The notes under the pieces are model-generated. The model was not told the origin of the DNA. It was given only the letters and a program-made list of their open reading frames with translations, and searched no databases. DNA of 11,093 nucleotides from Methyloceanibacter sp. Lineage in GTDB: Bacteria > Pseudomonadota > Alphaproteobacteria > Rhizobiales > Methyloligellaceae. This document shows positions 1-7,233 of the stretch, piece by piece. Made by a program: the position numbers and the translations under genes. Each line of letters starts with the position of its first letter. The first letter of the stretch is position 1. The stretch is from NCBI GenBank assembly GCA_016649675.1, contig JAENXG010000057.1, positions 1-11,093 of the forward strand. Direction: 5' to 3'.

Positions 1-47
1 ACGATCTTTGCTGGGCTTGGCTCGTGCCTCACTCCCGGCCCCGCTCT

Positions 48-51
48 AAGG
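48..51 (+). promoter_or_regulatory. Possible Shine-Dalgarno of first M16 gene
   Basis: AAGG lies 8 bases before the ATG at 60 but only 2 bases before the ATG at 54. Spacing therefore favours 60 as the start. Against this, a TGA at 52-54 in another frame overlaps the ATG at 54 (TGATG), the usual look of translational coupling to an upstream gene. The match is short, so the start remains a choice between 54 and 60. Confidence 0.35.
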
Positions 52-59
52 TGATGTGG

Positions 60-1487
60 ATGTTCGATCAGTTTCTGGCCGCGCTCGATCCGAGAGCTGG
101 CCTCGTCTTGACTTGCTTCAGCCTGGCGTCCGTGGCGGTCGCCTTTGCGCTCGACGGGGCCTATGCGTCGGAGCGCGTCAGCGAGTTCAAGCTCGCCAAC
201 GGCCTCACGGTCGTGGTCATCCCCGACCATCGCGCTCCGGTCGTGACCCAGATGATCTGGTACAAGGTGGGTGGCGCCGACGAGCCCCCGGGCGAATCTG
301 GCATCGCCCATTTCCTCGAGCATTTGATGTTCAAGGGCACTGACAAAATCCCGTCCGGCCAATTCTCCAAGATCATCGCCAAGAACGGCGGTGAGGACAA
401 CGCCTTCACAAATCACGACGTCACCGCCTATTTCCAGCGCGTGGCCAGGGACCGCCTCCCGCTCGTGATGTCGATGGAGGCCGACCGCATGGTCAATCTG
501 CGCCTCACCGAGGAGGACGTGGCGACCGAGCGCGATGTCATCCTCGAAGAGCGCCGCTCCCGCGTGGACAACGACCCCGGCAGCATCCTGCAGGAGCAGA
601 TGATGGCTGCGCTCTACGAGAACCATCCCTATGGCATCCCCATCATCGGCTGGGAGCATGAGATCAAGGCGCTCGACCGCGAGGATGCGCTCTCCTACTA
701 CAAGCGCTTCTACGCGCCGAACAACGCCATCCTGATCATCGCCGGCGACGTCGAGCCAGACGAGGTGAAGACGCTCGCCGAGGAGAACTTCGGCAAGATC
801 AAGCCGAACGCCTCGCTGAACGGCCGGGTGCGGCCGCACGAGCCCGAGCATGTCGCGCCCGTGAAGGTGACGCTCGAGGATCCCCGCGCCGGACGCACCA
901 CGGTGCAGCGTTTCTACCTCTCCCCGAGCTATGCTTCGGCGGCTCCCGGCGAGGCCGAAGCTCTCGACCTCCTGATGCGGGTCGCAGCCTCAGGCTCCAT
1001 CAGCACGCTCTATAAGCGGCTCGTGATCGAGGACAAGACGGCGGCGAGCGCCGGCGGCTGGTACTCCGAGTCGGGCCTCGATTCGGGCAGGCTCGGCTTC
1101 TACGCCATTGCCGCCGAGAAGGTCTCTGCCGAGGAGCTCGATCACGCGATCGGCGGCGTGATCGAGAGCTTGCGCGAGAACGGCGTCACCCAAGCCGAGC
1201 TCGACCGCGCGCGCGCCGGCTATATCGCCGAGTTCGTCTACACCTCCGACAGCCAGTCGCGCATGGCCCGTCAATATGGCTGGCGGCTCGCCACCGGCAT
1301 GACCGTCGAGGATGTCGAGGCTTGGCCCGAACGGCTGAAGCGTGTGACCGTCGAGGACATACGTAACGTTGCGCGGAAATATCTGATCGACAAGAACTCG
1401 GTCACCGGCTATCTGCGGCCGTCCCCTGAATATACCAGCAGCGTTGGTGAGACCCCGGCCCATGCGCCAGGTAAAGGCAAGTCCTAG
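60..1487 (+). CDS. Exported M16-family zinc peptidase, catalytic subunit
   Basis: This is a pitrilysin/insulinase-type (M16B) processing protease of about 475 residues. From the ATG at 60, a hydrophobic segment (about residues 14-30) ending in AYA-SE looks like a signal peptide or anchor, so the protein should act in the periplasm. The inverted zinc motif HFLEH is at residues 84-88. The third zinc ligand should be one of the glutamates at 163-164 (ILEERR), at the usual family spacing of about 75 residues. A second M16-like half follows, where the partner-type Arg/Tyr motif is degenerate (SISTLYKRL). Five bases after the stop begins a second M16 gene lacking zinc ligands, so the two probably assemble as a heterodimer, as known for M16B pairs. 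The natural substrate is unknown. The start could also be ATG 54, or less likely GTG 24, because the N-terminus before the hydrophobic segment is poorly constrained. Confidence 0.93.
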   Translation: MFDQFLAALDPRAGLVLTCFSLASVAVAFALDGAYASERVSEFKLANGLTVVVIPDHRAPVVTQMIWYKVGGADEPPGESGIAHFLEHLMFKGTDKIPSGQFSKIIAKNGGEDNAFTNHDVTAYFQRVARDRLPLVMSMEADRMVNLRLTEEDVATERDVILEERRSRVDNDPGSILQEQMMAALYENHPYGIPIIGWEHEIKALDREDALSYYKRFYAPNNAILIIAGDVEPDEVKTLAEENFGKIKPNASLNGRVRPHEPEHVAPVKVTLEDPRAGRTTVQRFYLSPSYASAAPGEAEALDLLMRVAASGSISTLYKRLVIEDKTAASAGGWYSESGLDSGRLGFYAIAAEKVSAEELDHAIGGVIESLRENGVTQAELDRARAGYIAEFVYTSDSQSRMARQYGWRLATGMTVEDVEAWPERLKRVTVEDIRNVARKYLIDKNSVTGYLRPSPEYTSSVGETPAHAPGKGKS

Positions 1488-1492
1488 CCGCC

Positions 1493-2860
1493 ATGACGCT
1501 TCGCTCCTGGCACCCGCCCTCGGTGTTGCGGCACGGCTCGGGGCTGGCGGCTGCGGCGTTGATTCTCATCACCGCTCCGGCGGCTCAGGCTAGCGGCATG
1601 AAGATCGAGCGCGTCACGAGCCCAGGCGGCATCGAGGCCTGGCTCGTCGAGAGTCATGCGAACCCTCTGATCGCCATCCGCTTTGCCTTCCGCGGCGGCG
1701 CCTCGCAAGACGACAAGGACAAAGAAGGCCTCGCCTATTTCGTGTCGGCGATGATGGACGAGGGCGCCGGCGATCTAAATTCCATCGCCTTCCAGGAGCG
1801 CGCGCAAGAGCTCGCCATGCGCATGGACTTCGACGCCGGGCGCGACGTCATGCTCGGCAATGTCCAGACGCTCACCGCCAATAAGGACGAGGTGTTCGGG
1901 CTGGTGCGGCTGGCGCTGAGCAAACCCCGCTTCGATGAGGATGCGGTCGAGCGCGTGCGCGCCCAGATCCTGGCCGGCCTGAAATTCGACGAGCACGATC
2001 CCGAGACGGTGGCATCGCTCGCCTGGGACCGCATCGCCTTCCCCGATCATCCTTATGGGCGCCCCGTCAAGGGCACCATGGCCTCCATTGCCGCCATCTC
2101 GAGTAGCGACCTCAAGAACTACGTCAAGCGCGTCTTTGCCCGCGACAAGCTCATGATCTCGGTGGTTGGCGACATCGACGCCGAGACGCTTGGGCGTGCG
2201 CTCGACCAGGTGTTCGGGGACCTGCCGCTTCATTCAGAGCTCGCGCCCGTGGCCGACGCCAATCCGCCGTTTGGCCCGACGCGCGAAATCATCGAGATGG
2301 ACGTGCCTCAATCGGTGGCGCAGTTCGGCCATCGCGGCATTGCACGGAAGGATGGCGACTTCATTCCGGCCTATGTGCTCAACTACATCATCGGCGGGGG
2401 CGGCTTCTCCTCGCGACTGATGGAGGAGGTGCGCGAGAAGCGCGGCCTTGCCTATTCCGTCCACTCCAACATCTATCCATTCGAGCATGGCGCGGTCTTC
2501 GTCGGCAATGTGGCGACCAAGAACGAAGCGGTCGGCCAGTCGCTCGACGTGATCGAGGGCGAGCTGAGACGGATTGCCGAGCACGGCCCGACCGCCGAGG
2601 AGCTTGACGGCGCCAAGAGCTATTTGACGGGCGCCTATGCGCTCCGCTTCGAATCTTCGAGCAGCATCGCCAACCAGCTACTCGCCATCGAGATCGAGGA
2701 TCTCGGCATCGACTATGTCGACAAGCGCAACGCTCTGATCGATGCTGTGACCCTTGACGAGATCAAGCGCGTGGCGAAGCGGTTCATCGAGGCCGACCGC
2801 CTCATCACCACCATCGTCGGCAAGCCGGTGGCGGCGAAGGCCAAAGAAGGCCCGGGCTAG
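1493..2860 (+). CDS. Exported M16-family protein, non-zinc partner subunit
   Basis: This is a 455-residue M16-family protein with a clear signal peptide: basic residues up to about 13, a hydrophobic run at about 17-31, and probable cleavage after AQA at residue 33. At the position where the upstream gene has HFLEH, this protein reads YFVSA (about residues 82-86), so both histidines and the glutamate are gone and it should not bind catalytic zinc. It keeps a glycine-rich loop (GGGGFSSRL, residues 301-309) followed by REKRGLAY (314-321), the Arg/Tyr motif that non-catalytic M16B partners contribute to the active site. It starts 5 bases after the zinc-bearing M16 gene, so the two are almost certainly cotranscribed. 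An AAAGG at 1473-1477 is rather far from the ATG for a ribosome site; translation may be coupled. Assignment to the family is firm; the role as obligate partner is inferred. Confidence 0.93.
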   Translation: MTLRSWHPPSVLRHGSGLAAAALILITAPAAQASGMKIERVTSPGGIEAWLVESHANPLIAIRFAFRGGASQDDKDKEGLAYFVSAMMDEGAGDLNSIAFQERAQELAMRMDFDAGRDVMLGNVQTLTANKDEVFGLVRLALSKPRFDEDAVERVRAQILAGLKFDEHDPETVASLAWDRIAFPDHPYGRPVKGTMASIAAISSSDLKNYVKRVFARDKLMISVVGDIDAETLGRALDQVFGDLPLHSELAPVADANPPFGPTREIIEMDVPQSVAQFGHRGIARKDGDFIPAYVLNYIIGGGGFSSRLMEEVREKRGLAYSVHSNIYPFEHGAVFVGNVATKNEAVGQSLDVIEGELRRIAEHGPTAEELDGAKSYLTGAYALRFESSSSIANQLLAIEIEDLGIDYVDKRNALIDAVTLDEIKRVAKRFIEADRLITTIVGKPVAAKAKEGPG

Positions 2861-2898
2861 AGCGCACTCGCCCGCAATCGACTTTCGGGGCCGGTCCC

Positions 2899-4290
2899 AT
2901 GAAGCTGTCGCAATCCGTTCAAGGCTGCTTCGACACGACAATTGGCAGCTTGGGCCTCAGCCCGGCCTCGTTCGGCAAATATCTTGCGGCGCTTGAGCCA
3001 CGCATAGCCTCTCTGCGCGAGGCCTACGCCAACTCCACCCTTCCCCTGTTGCGCGTGCCGGAATGGCGCGACGATATCGCACCGGCCCGCGAGGCTCTCC
3101 AACAGCTCACCAAAGGCGCCCGGACGCTCGTCTTTTTCGGCACCGGAGGATCGAGCCTCGGCGGCCAGACGCTTGCGCAGCTTGGCGGCTGGGCCATTCC
3201 CGGCGACGACAAGCATGGTAGCGAGACCCGCCCGCGCACGCGCTTCTACGACAATCTCGATGCGCGCACGCTCGATCTCGCGCTGGCGAGCTTCGACCTC
3301 AAGACAACGCGCTTCGTCGTGATCTCGAAGTCCGGCGGTACGCCCGAGACGCTGGTGCAGATCATCGCCGCGATCGACGCGGTGCGGAAGGCGGGGCTTG
3401 CAGCCGAGATCCCGAACTTGTTTCTCGCCGTGACGGAGCCGGCGGCGCCCGGCAAGACCAACGAGCTGCGCGCGCTTTGCGCGGAACTCTCCATTCCCAT
3501 GCTCGACCACGACCCTGGTATCGGCGGCCGCTTCTCCGGCCTCACAAATGTCGGGCTCCTGCCGGCGCTTGCCCGCGGCCTCGATGTGGTGGCGCTTCGC
3601 GAAGGGGCCCACAGCGTGGTCGATTCCATGCTCAAGGCCCGCAATGCAGGGGACTTTACTCCAGCTATTGGCGCGGCTGTCGCCATAGGCCTCGCCAAAG
3701 AGCGCGGCGTCCGCGCGACGGTGATGCTCCCCTATAGCGACCGCCTCTCGCGCTTCGCCGCCTGGTATGTGCAGCTCTGGGGCGAGAGCCTTGGCAAGAG
3801 CGGGCAGGGGACAACGCCGGTCGCAGCCCTCGGCCCCGTGGACCAGCACAGCCAGCTCCAGCTCTATCTCGACGGCACCCCGCAGCATCTCATCACCGTC
3901 ATCCGCGAGAACTGCGCCGGTCGCGGCCCCCGTATCGCGCCCGACCTCGCCAAGCTTGCCGGCGCCGACTATCTGTCGGGCCATGCCGCCGGCGACCTCG
4001 TTGCCGCGCAGCAGCGCGCCATCCCCGAGGCGCTCATTGTCGCCGGCCGGCCGGTGCGCACCATCGACCTCGATACGCTCGATGAGCGGGCGCTTGGCGC
4101 GCTGATGATGCATTTCATGCTGGAGACCATCCTGGCCGCGCATCTCTTAGGCATCGACCCGTTCGACCAGCCGGCGGTAGAATCGGGTAAAGTGCTGACC
4201 CGCCGGTATCTCTCCGGCGAGCAGACTGGGGCACGGGATGGCCATACGTCAGCTGCCGCCGAACCTCGTCAATCGCATCGCGGCCGGTGA
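2899..4290 (+). CDS. pgi: Glucose-6-phosphate isomerase (short form)
   Basis: This cytoplasmic enzyme interconverts glucose-6-phosphate and fructose-6-phosphate in glycolysis and gluconeogenesis. Sugar-isomerase phosphate-binding motifs are present: GTGGSSLGG (81-89) and SKSGGTPET (143-151). GGRFSGLTNVG (209-219) carries the conserved Arg211. The second family signature runs from PYSDRLSRF (278) to WGESLGKSG, with the probable catalytic base Glu296. DQHSQLQL (315-322) holds the conserved His317, and PAVESGK ends in the conserved Lys431. At 463 residues it belongs to the short bacterial class, not the roughly 550-residue enterobacterial form. After RRYL (residue 438) come about 25 residues without family character, because the frame runs 53 bases into mutL before reaching a stop. 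The start ATG follows a G-rich stretch (TTCGGGGCC) that is a weak ribosome site. Thirty-eight bases separate it from the M16 pair; no promoter is obvious there, so cotranscription is possible. Confidence 0.96.
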   Translation: MKLSQSVQGCFDTTIGSLGLSPASFGKYLAALEPRIASLREAYANSTLPLLRVPEWRDDIAPAREALQQLTKGARTLVFFGTGGSSLGGQTLAQLGGWAIPGDDKHGSETRPRTRFYDNLDARTLDLALASFDLKTTRFVVISKSGGTPETLVQIIAAIDAVRKAGLAAEIPNLFLAVTEPAAPGKTNELRALCAELSIPMLDHDPGIGGRFSGLTNVGLLPALARGLDVVALREGAHSVVDSMLKARNAGDFTPAIGAAVAIGLAKERGVRATVMLPYSDRLSRFAAWYVQLWGESLGKSGQGTTPVAALGPVDQHSQLQLYLDGTPQHLITVIRENCAGRGPRIAPDLAKLAGADYLSGHAAGDLVAAQQRAIPEALIVAGRPVRTIDLDTLDERALGALMMHFMLETILAAHLLGIDPFDQPAVESGKVLTRRYLSGEQTGARDGHTSAAAEPRQSHRGR

Positions 4291-6055
4291 GGTCGTCGAG
4301 CGGCCTGCCAGCGTCGTCAAGGAGCTGATCGAGAACGCGATCGATGCCGGCGCGCGCCGTATCGATATCGTTGCGTCGGCCGGCGGGCTCGGGCTCATCC
4401 GTGTCACCGACGACGGCGCGGGCATGGGCGCTGCCGATCTCGCCCTGGCGATCGAGCGCCACGCCACCTCGAAGCTCGACAACGACGATTTGTCGAGCAT
4501 CCTGACCCTCGGCTTCCGCGGCGAGGCACTGCCCTCGATCGGCGCTGTTGCCAGGCTCTCCATCCAAAGCCGCGCGCTCGGCGCCGCCGAGGCCTACGAG
4601 GTCGCCGTCGATGGAGGGAAGAAAGCCGACCTCAAGCCTGCCGCCCTTGCGGCCGGTACGCGGGTCGAGGTGCGCGACCTCTTCTACGCGACGCCGGCGC
4701 GGCTCAAATTCATGAAGTCCGAGCGCGTCGAGAGCGCGGCTATCGCCGATATCGTGAAGCGCCTTGCGCTCGCCCAGCCGGAGATCGCCTTCAGCCTCGC
4801 CCACGGTGAGCGGACCACTTTGAGGCTGGAGGCCTGCCCGCCCGGGCTGATCGACCATGCGCTCGCCAGGCTCGGGCGTATTCTCGGCGAGGACTTCGTC
4901 AAGGATGCGCTGCCCGTGCGCGCCTCCCGCGGCGAGATGGAAGTCCAGGGCTTTGCCGGTCTGCCGACGCTGCATCGGCCGAACGGCCTGCAGCTCTATC
5001 TCGTCGTCAATGGCCGCCCGGTGCGCGACAAGCTGCTGGCAGGCACGGTACGTGCCGCCTATGGCGACCTCGTGCCGAACGGGCGCTATCCTATGCTCGC
5101 CCTCTTCTTGACCGTCCCGCCGCATGAGGTCGACGTGAACGTCCATCCCGCCAAGACCGAGCTCAGATTCCGCGACGCCAACGCCGTCCGCTCGTTGTTG
5201 ATTGGCTCGCTCAAGGATGCGCTCGGCGTCGCCGGCCACCGCGCCACCGCGTCTCTGTCGCAGGCAGCGCTCGATCGCATGGTGCGGCCTTCCGATGATC
5301 CCGCGCCCCACCAGAGCTACAACCCTCAATACGCCGCGCCGCGGGGCGGAGCGCGGTCTTTCGGCTTTGCCGATCGGGGCCAGGCGCCGCTTGGCCCGCT
5401 GGTCGAGCCGAGCGGCGACACGCGCGGGGCGGCGGCCCAAGACGATGCCCTCGGGGCCGACTATCCGCTCGGCGCGGCAAGGGCGCAGGTTCAGGACACC
5501 TTCATCATCGCCGAGACGGAAGATGCCCTCGTCATCGTCGATCAGCACGCCGCCCATGAGCGCCTCGTCTATGAGCGGCTGAAGCGCGCTTTTGCCAATG
5601 GCGGCATCTCCCGCCAGCTCCTCCTCATCCCCGAGGTCGTCGAGCTCGACGGCGAGACGGCCGCGAACCTTTGCGCTGCCGCGGGGGAGCTCGAGCGCCT
5701 CGGCCTCGTGGTCGAGCCCTTCGGCGCCGCCGCCGTGCTCGTGCGCGAGGTCCCTTCGCTGCTCGGCACCTGCAACGTCAGGGGCCTGCTCGGAGACCTT
5801 GCCGACGCGCTCGCCGAGGAGGAGGGCGAGGGGGGCGAGGGGGGCCGCCTTCTTGCCGGCCGTCTCGATCAGGCGCTCTCCACCATGGCCTGCCACGGCA
5901 GCGTCAGGGCAGGGCGCAGGCTGACGCCGGAAGAGATGAACGCGCTCTTGCGCGACATGGAGCGCACGCCCTTCACCGGCCAGTGCAACCACGGCCGTCC
6001 CACTTATATCGAGCTCAAGCTCGCCGATATCGAGAAGCTGTTCTCCCGCCGGTGA
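4238..6055 (+). CDS. mutL: DNA mismatch repair protein MutL, endonuclease type
   Basis: MutL couples mismatch recognition by MutS to strand incision. The N-terminal GHKL ATPase is complete: catalytic Glu29 and Mg-binding Asn33 in KELIENAIDAG, DDGAGM (58-63), and GFRGEAL (92-98), followed by DLFYATPARLKF, about residues 148-159. The central 340-425 stretch is a variable Pro/Ala/Gly-rich linker. The C-terminal dimerisation domain has DQHAAHERLVYE (435-446), which fits the endonuclease motif DQHA(x)2E(x)4E. It also has ACHGS (551-555) and QCNHGRP (582-588), so this MutL should nick DNA itself, as in bacteria without MutH. The N-terminus (MAIRQLPPNLVNRIAAGEVVERP) matches the family start, which fixes the ATG at 4238 although it lies inside the end of pgi. 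Translation is probably coupled to pgi. A G-rich 9-base tandem repeat lies at 5827-5844. Confidence 0.97.
   Translation: MAIRQLPPNLVNRIAAGEVVERPASVVKELIENAIDAGARRIDIVASAGGLGLIRVTDDGAGMGAADLALAIERHATSKLDNDDLSSILTLGFRGEALPSIGAVARLSIQSRALGAAEAYEVAVDGGKKADLKPAALAAGTRVEVRDLFYATPARLKFMKSERVESAAIADIVKRLALAQPEIAFSLAHGERTTLRLEACPPGLIDHALARLGRILGEDFVKDALPVRASRGEMEVQGFAGLPTLHRPNGLQLYLVVNGRPVRDKLLAGTVRAAYGDLVPNGRYPMLALFLTVPPHEVDVNVHPAKTELRFRDANAVRSLLIGSLKDALGVAGHRATASLSQAALDRMVRPSDDPAPHQSYNPQYAAPRGGARSFGFADRGQAPLGPLVEPSGDTRGAAAQDDALGADYPLGAARAQVQDTFIIAETEDALVIVDQHAAHERLVYERLKRAFANGGISRQLLLIPEVVELDGETAANLCAAAGELERLGLVVEPFGAAAVLVREVPSLLGTCNVRGLLGDLADALAEEEGEGGEGGRLLAGRLDQALSTMACHGSVRAGRRLTPEEMNALLRDMERTPFTGQCNHGRPTYIELKLADIEKLFSRR
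5827..5844 (+). repeat. 9-bp tandem repeat with two G6 runs inside mutL
   Basis: Two exact adjacent copies of CGAGGGGGG encode Gly-Glu-rich residues (GEGGEGG, about 530-536) in a probable surface loop of the MutL C-terminal domain, between the DQHA motif and ACHGS. Gain or loss of a whole unit keeps the frame, while slippage in either G6 run would shift it and remove the last endonuclease motifs. Whether it varies in nature cannot be seen here. Confidence 0.6.
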
Positions 6056-6059
6056 GAGC

Positions 6060-6083
6060 CGCGCTGATCTTGCATCAGCTGCG
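6060..6083. terminator. Short hairpin between convergent mutL and hypothetical gene
   Basis: GCTGAT (6063-6068) and ATCAGC (6074-6079) pair around a 5-base loop. Three further G-C pairs (6060-6062 with 6081-6083) can form past a single bulged T at 6080. It sits at the junction of two genes that end towards each other and overlaps the last codons of the minus-strand gene. There is no T-run on either side, so it may be a weak or factor-assisted bidirectional terminator, or chance. Confidence 0.3.
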
Positions 6084-6593
6084 CGTGCCCGGGGATAGCT
6101 CCACCTTCTCCGTCTCCCGATGCTCGGTGACACAAGCGGCGAGCGCGGCGATGGCGTCCTTGGTGCCGGTCAATTTGAAGCTGACCTTGGCGGTCTCGGC
6201 GGTGATGGTGAGCACCTTGCCATGGCGGAGCGCCTCGAGCACGGGGTCGGAGTTCTCCAGCGGAATGACGATCCCGTGGACGTCGACCACTTTGGCAATG
6301 GCCGGGATCGGGTCGCGCCCATCGATGCGGAGCAGCACCGCCTGGGTCGTCCCCACCTCGAATTGGAGCTTATCGTCGGCGAGCACCAGCCCCCAGTTGA
6401 AATCCTTGCTGATGACGAAGCCGAGCAGGACGCCGCTTTCCGACTGCGCCGTCATGGTGCAGTCGCGGAACTTGCCGTCCCCGTCGTAATTGGCGTCGCC
6501 CGCCCACACCCCAGATGTGAAGCCGCCCTGCTGCGCCCCCGCAACGAGCGCCGCCATGAGCAAAGGGGCAAAGAGCAGGGCTCTTACGGTCAT
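6075..6593 (-). CDS. Small exported protein of unknown function
   Basis: I do not recognise a named family. The 172-residue product begins with a typical signal peptide (MTVRALLF followed by a hydrophobic run to about residue 20, likely cleavage after AGA), so it is probably periplasmic or secreted. The mature part has exactly two cysteines, Cys45 (FRDCTM) and Cys154 (LAACVTE), which could form a disulfide. It contains alternating beta-like segments such as GVLLGFVISKDFNWGLVL, and an FKLTGTKDAIAAL stretch near the C-terminus. That arrangement is reminiscent of small alphaproteobacterial exported proteins of the IalB type, but the resemblance is only general. The start is chosen because AGGAG lies 4 bases upstream and because the signal peptide begins there; an in-frame ATG 33 bases earlier lacks both. 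It lies downstream of rsmD on the same strand, with a hairpin in the 69-base gap. Confidence 0.8.
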   Translation of the reverse strand: MTVRALLFAPLLMAALVAGAQQGGFTSGVWAGDANYDGDGKFRDCTMTAQSESGVLLGFVISKDFNWGLVLADDKLQFEVGTTQAVLLRIDGRDPIPAIAKVVDVHGIVIPLENSDPVLEALRHGKVLTITAETAKVSFKLTGTKDAIAALAACVTEHRETEKVELSPGTRS

Positions 6594-6597
6594 GGCA

Positions 6598-6602
6598 CTC
6601 CT
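6598..6602 (-). promoter_or_regulatory. Shine-Dalgarno AGGAG of the exported protein gene
   Basis: On the minus strand AGGAG precedes the ATG at 6593 by 4 bases. It is the clearest ribosome binding site in the window and decides the start in favour of 6593 over the in-frame ATG at 6626. Confidence 0.7.
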
Positions 6603-6626
6603 GGGGCGGCGCGGCCATTTAAGCAC

Positions 6627-6646
6627 AACCCGGGGTTCGCCGGGTT
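6627..6646 (-). terminator. Perfect 7-bp hairpin downstream of rsmD
   Basis: AACCCGG and CCGGGTT flank a 6-base loop, 16 bases past the rsmD stop codon and 33 bases before the start of the next minus-strand gene. The stem is GC-rich in its core. No real T-run follows on the minus strand (GTGCTTAAAT), so an intrinsic terminator is only partly supported. A transcript-end or attenuating structure between rsmD and the exported-protein gene is the likeliest reading. Confidence 0.4.
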
Positions 6647-6662
6647 AAGGTCGGAATCCTCT

Positions 6663-7223
6663 TTAAGCTCCGGCCCTTGCCAGAGCGATCTGGGTGTCGC
6701 CATAGCGGCGCCGGTCGATCTCCTGGAACGGAGGAGGCCATACGATCTTCGCGTCGGCCTGCTCTTCCAGCACGGCCACAGCGCCTTCATCAGCCCACCC
6801 CCCATTAACCGCCGAAGCGAGCGCCTGTTCCCCAAGACCTTGGCCATAGGGCGGGTCGCAGAAGATGAGTTGGAAGGGCAGCAGCGAACCGGCGGGCCCG
6901 AGCTCAGTCGCATCGCGCCGCCAGATCTTGGTGACACCGGTCAGCCCCAAGGCCTCGACATTGCGGCGGATGGCGCCCCGTGCCGCCGCATCGTCCTCGA
7001 TGAACACGGCGTAGCGTGCCCCGCGCGACAGCGCCTCGAGCCCGAGCGCGCCGCTCCCGGCGAAGAGATCGAGCACGCGGGCGTCCTCGAATTCGAAACG
7101 CGGGCTCCCATGGGTGAGAACATTGAACAGCGCCTGGCGCACGCGGTCAGAGGTCGGCCGCGTCAGCAGCCCCTTTGGCGCCTCGATCCTCGCGCCCCTG
7201 AACCTGCCCGCCACTATGCGCAT
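6663..7223 (-). CDS. rsmD: 16S rRNA (guanine966-N2)-methyltransferase RsmD
   Basis: RsmD methylates N2 of G966 of 16S rRNA (E. coli numbering) during 30S assembly, using S-adenosylmethionine. The 186-residue product begins MRIVAGRFRG, the usual RsmD N-terminus. It then shows TRPTSDRVRQALFN (21-34), the SAM-binding loop DLFAGSGALGLEAL (52-65), an acidic end of strand 2 (FIEDD), and the catalytic DPPY (123-126) typical of amino-group N-methyltransferases. Length is normal for the family. The open frame extends 28 codons further upstream, but those codons overlap the end of rluB and look non-conserved, so the ATG at 7223 is preferred despite a weak ribosome site. It starts 10 bases after the rluB stop and is surely cotranscribed with it. 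Confidence 0.94.
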   Translation of the reverse strand: MRIVAGRFRGARIEAPKGLLTRPTSDRVRQALFNVLTHGSPRFEFEDARVLDLFAGSGALGLEALSRGARYAVFIEDDAAARGAIRRNVEALGLTGVTKIWRRDATELGPAGSLLPFQLIFCDPPYGQGLGEQALASAVNGGWADEGAVAVLEEQADAKIVWPPPFQEIDRRRYGDTQIALARAGA

Positions 7224-7233
7224 CGACGCGCGC

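Noticed and set aside
1..54. Possible 3' end of an upstream gene ending TGA at 52-54 (or TAA at 47-49 in another frame)
   Set aside because: Only 15-17 codons are visible and neither frame gives a recognisable C-terminus. The TGATG overlap with the ATG at 54 is suggestive but not enough to call a gene.
24..59. GTG at 24 as the start of the first M16 protein
   Set aside because: It would add 12 residues (MPHSRPRSKVMW) before the export signal with no ribosome site; ATG 60 or 54 is more plausible.
2861..2898. Search for a promoter or terminator between the M16 pair and pgi
   Set aside because: No inverted repeat or promoter-like boxes were seen in these 38 bases.
2857..4143. 428-codon minus-strand frame opposite pgi
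   Set aside because: Shadow of pgi; no motifs, and it runs against a gene with all catalytic residues intact.
4115..6133. 672-codon open frame on the minus strand antisense to mutL
   Set aside because: It lies opposite a fully conserved MutL, has an Arg/Glu/Ala-rich shadow composition and no recognisable motif. Long antisense frames are expected in very GC-rich genes.
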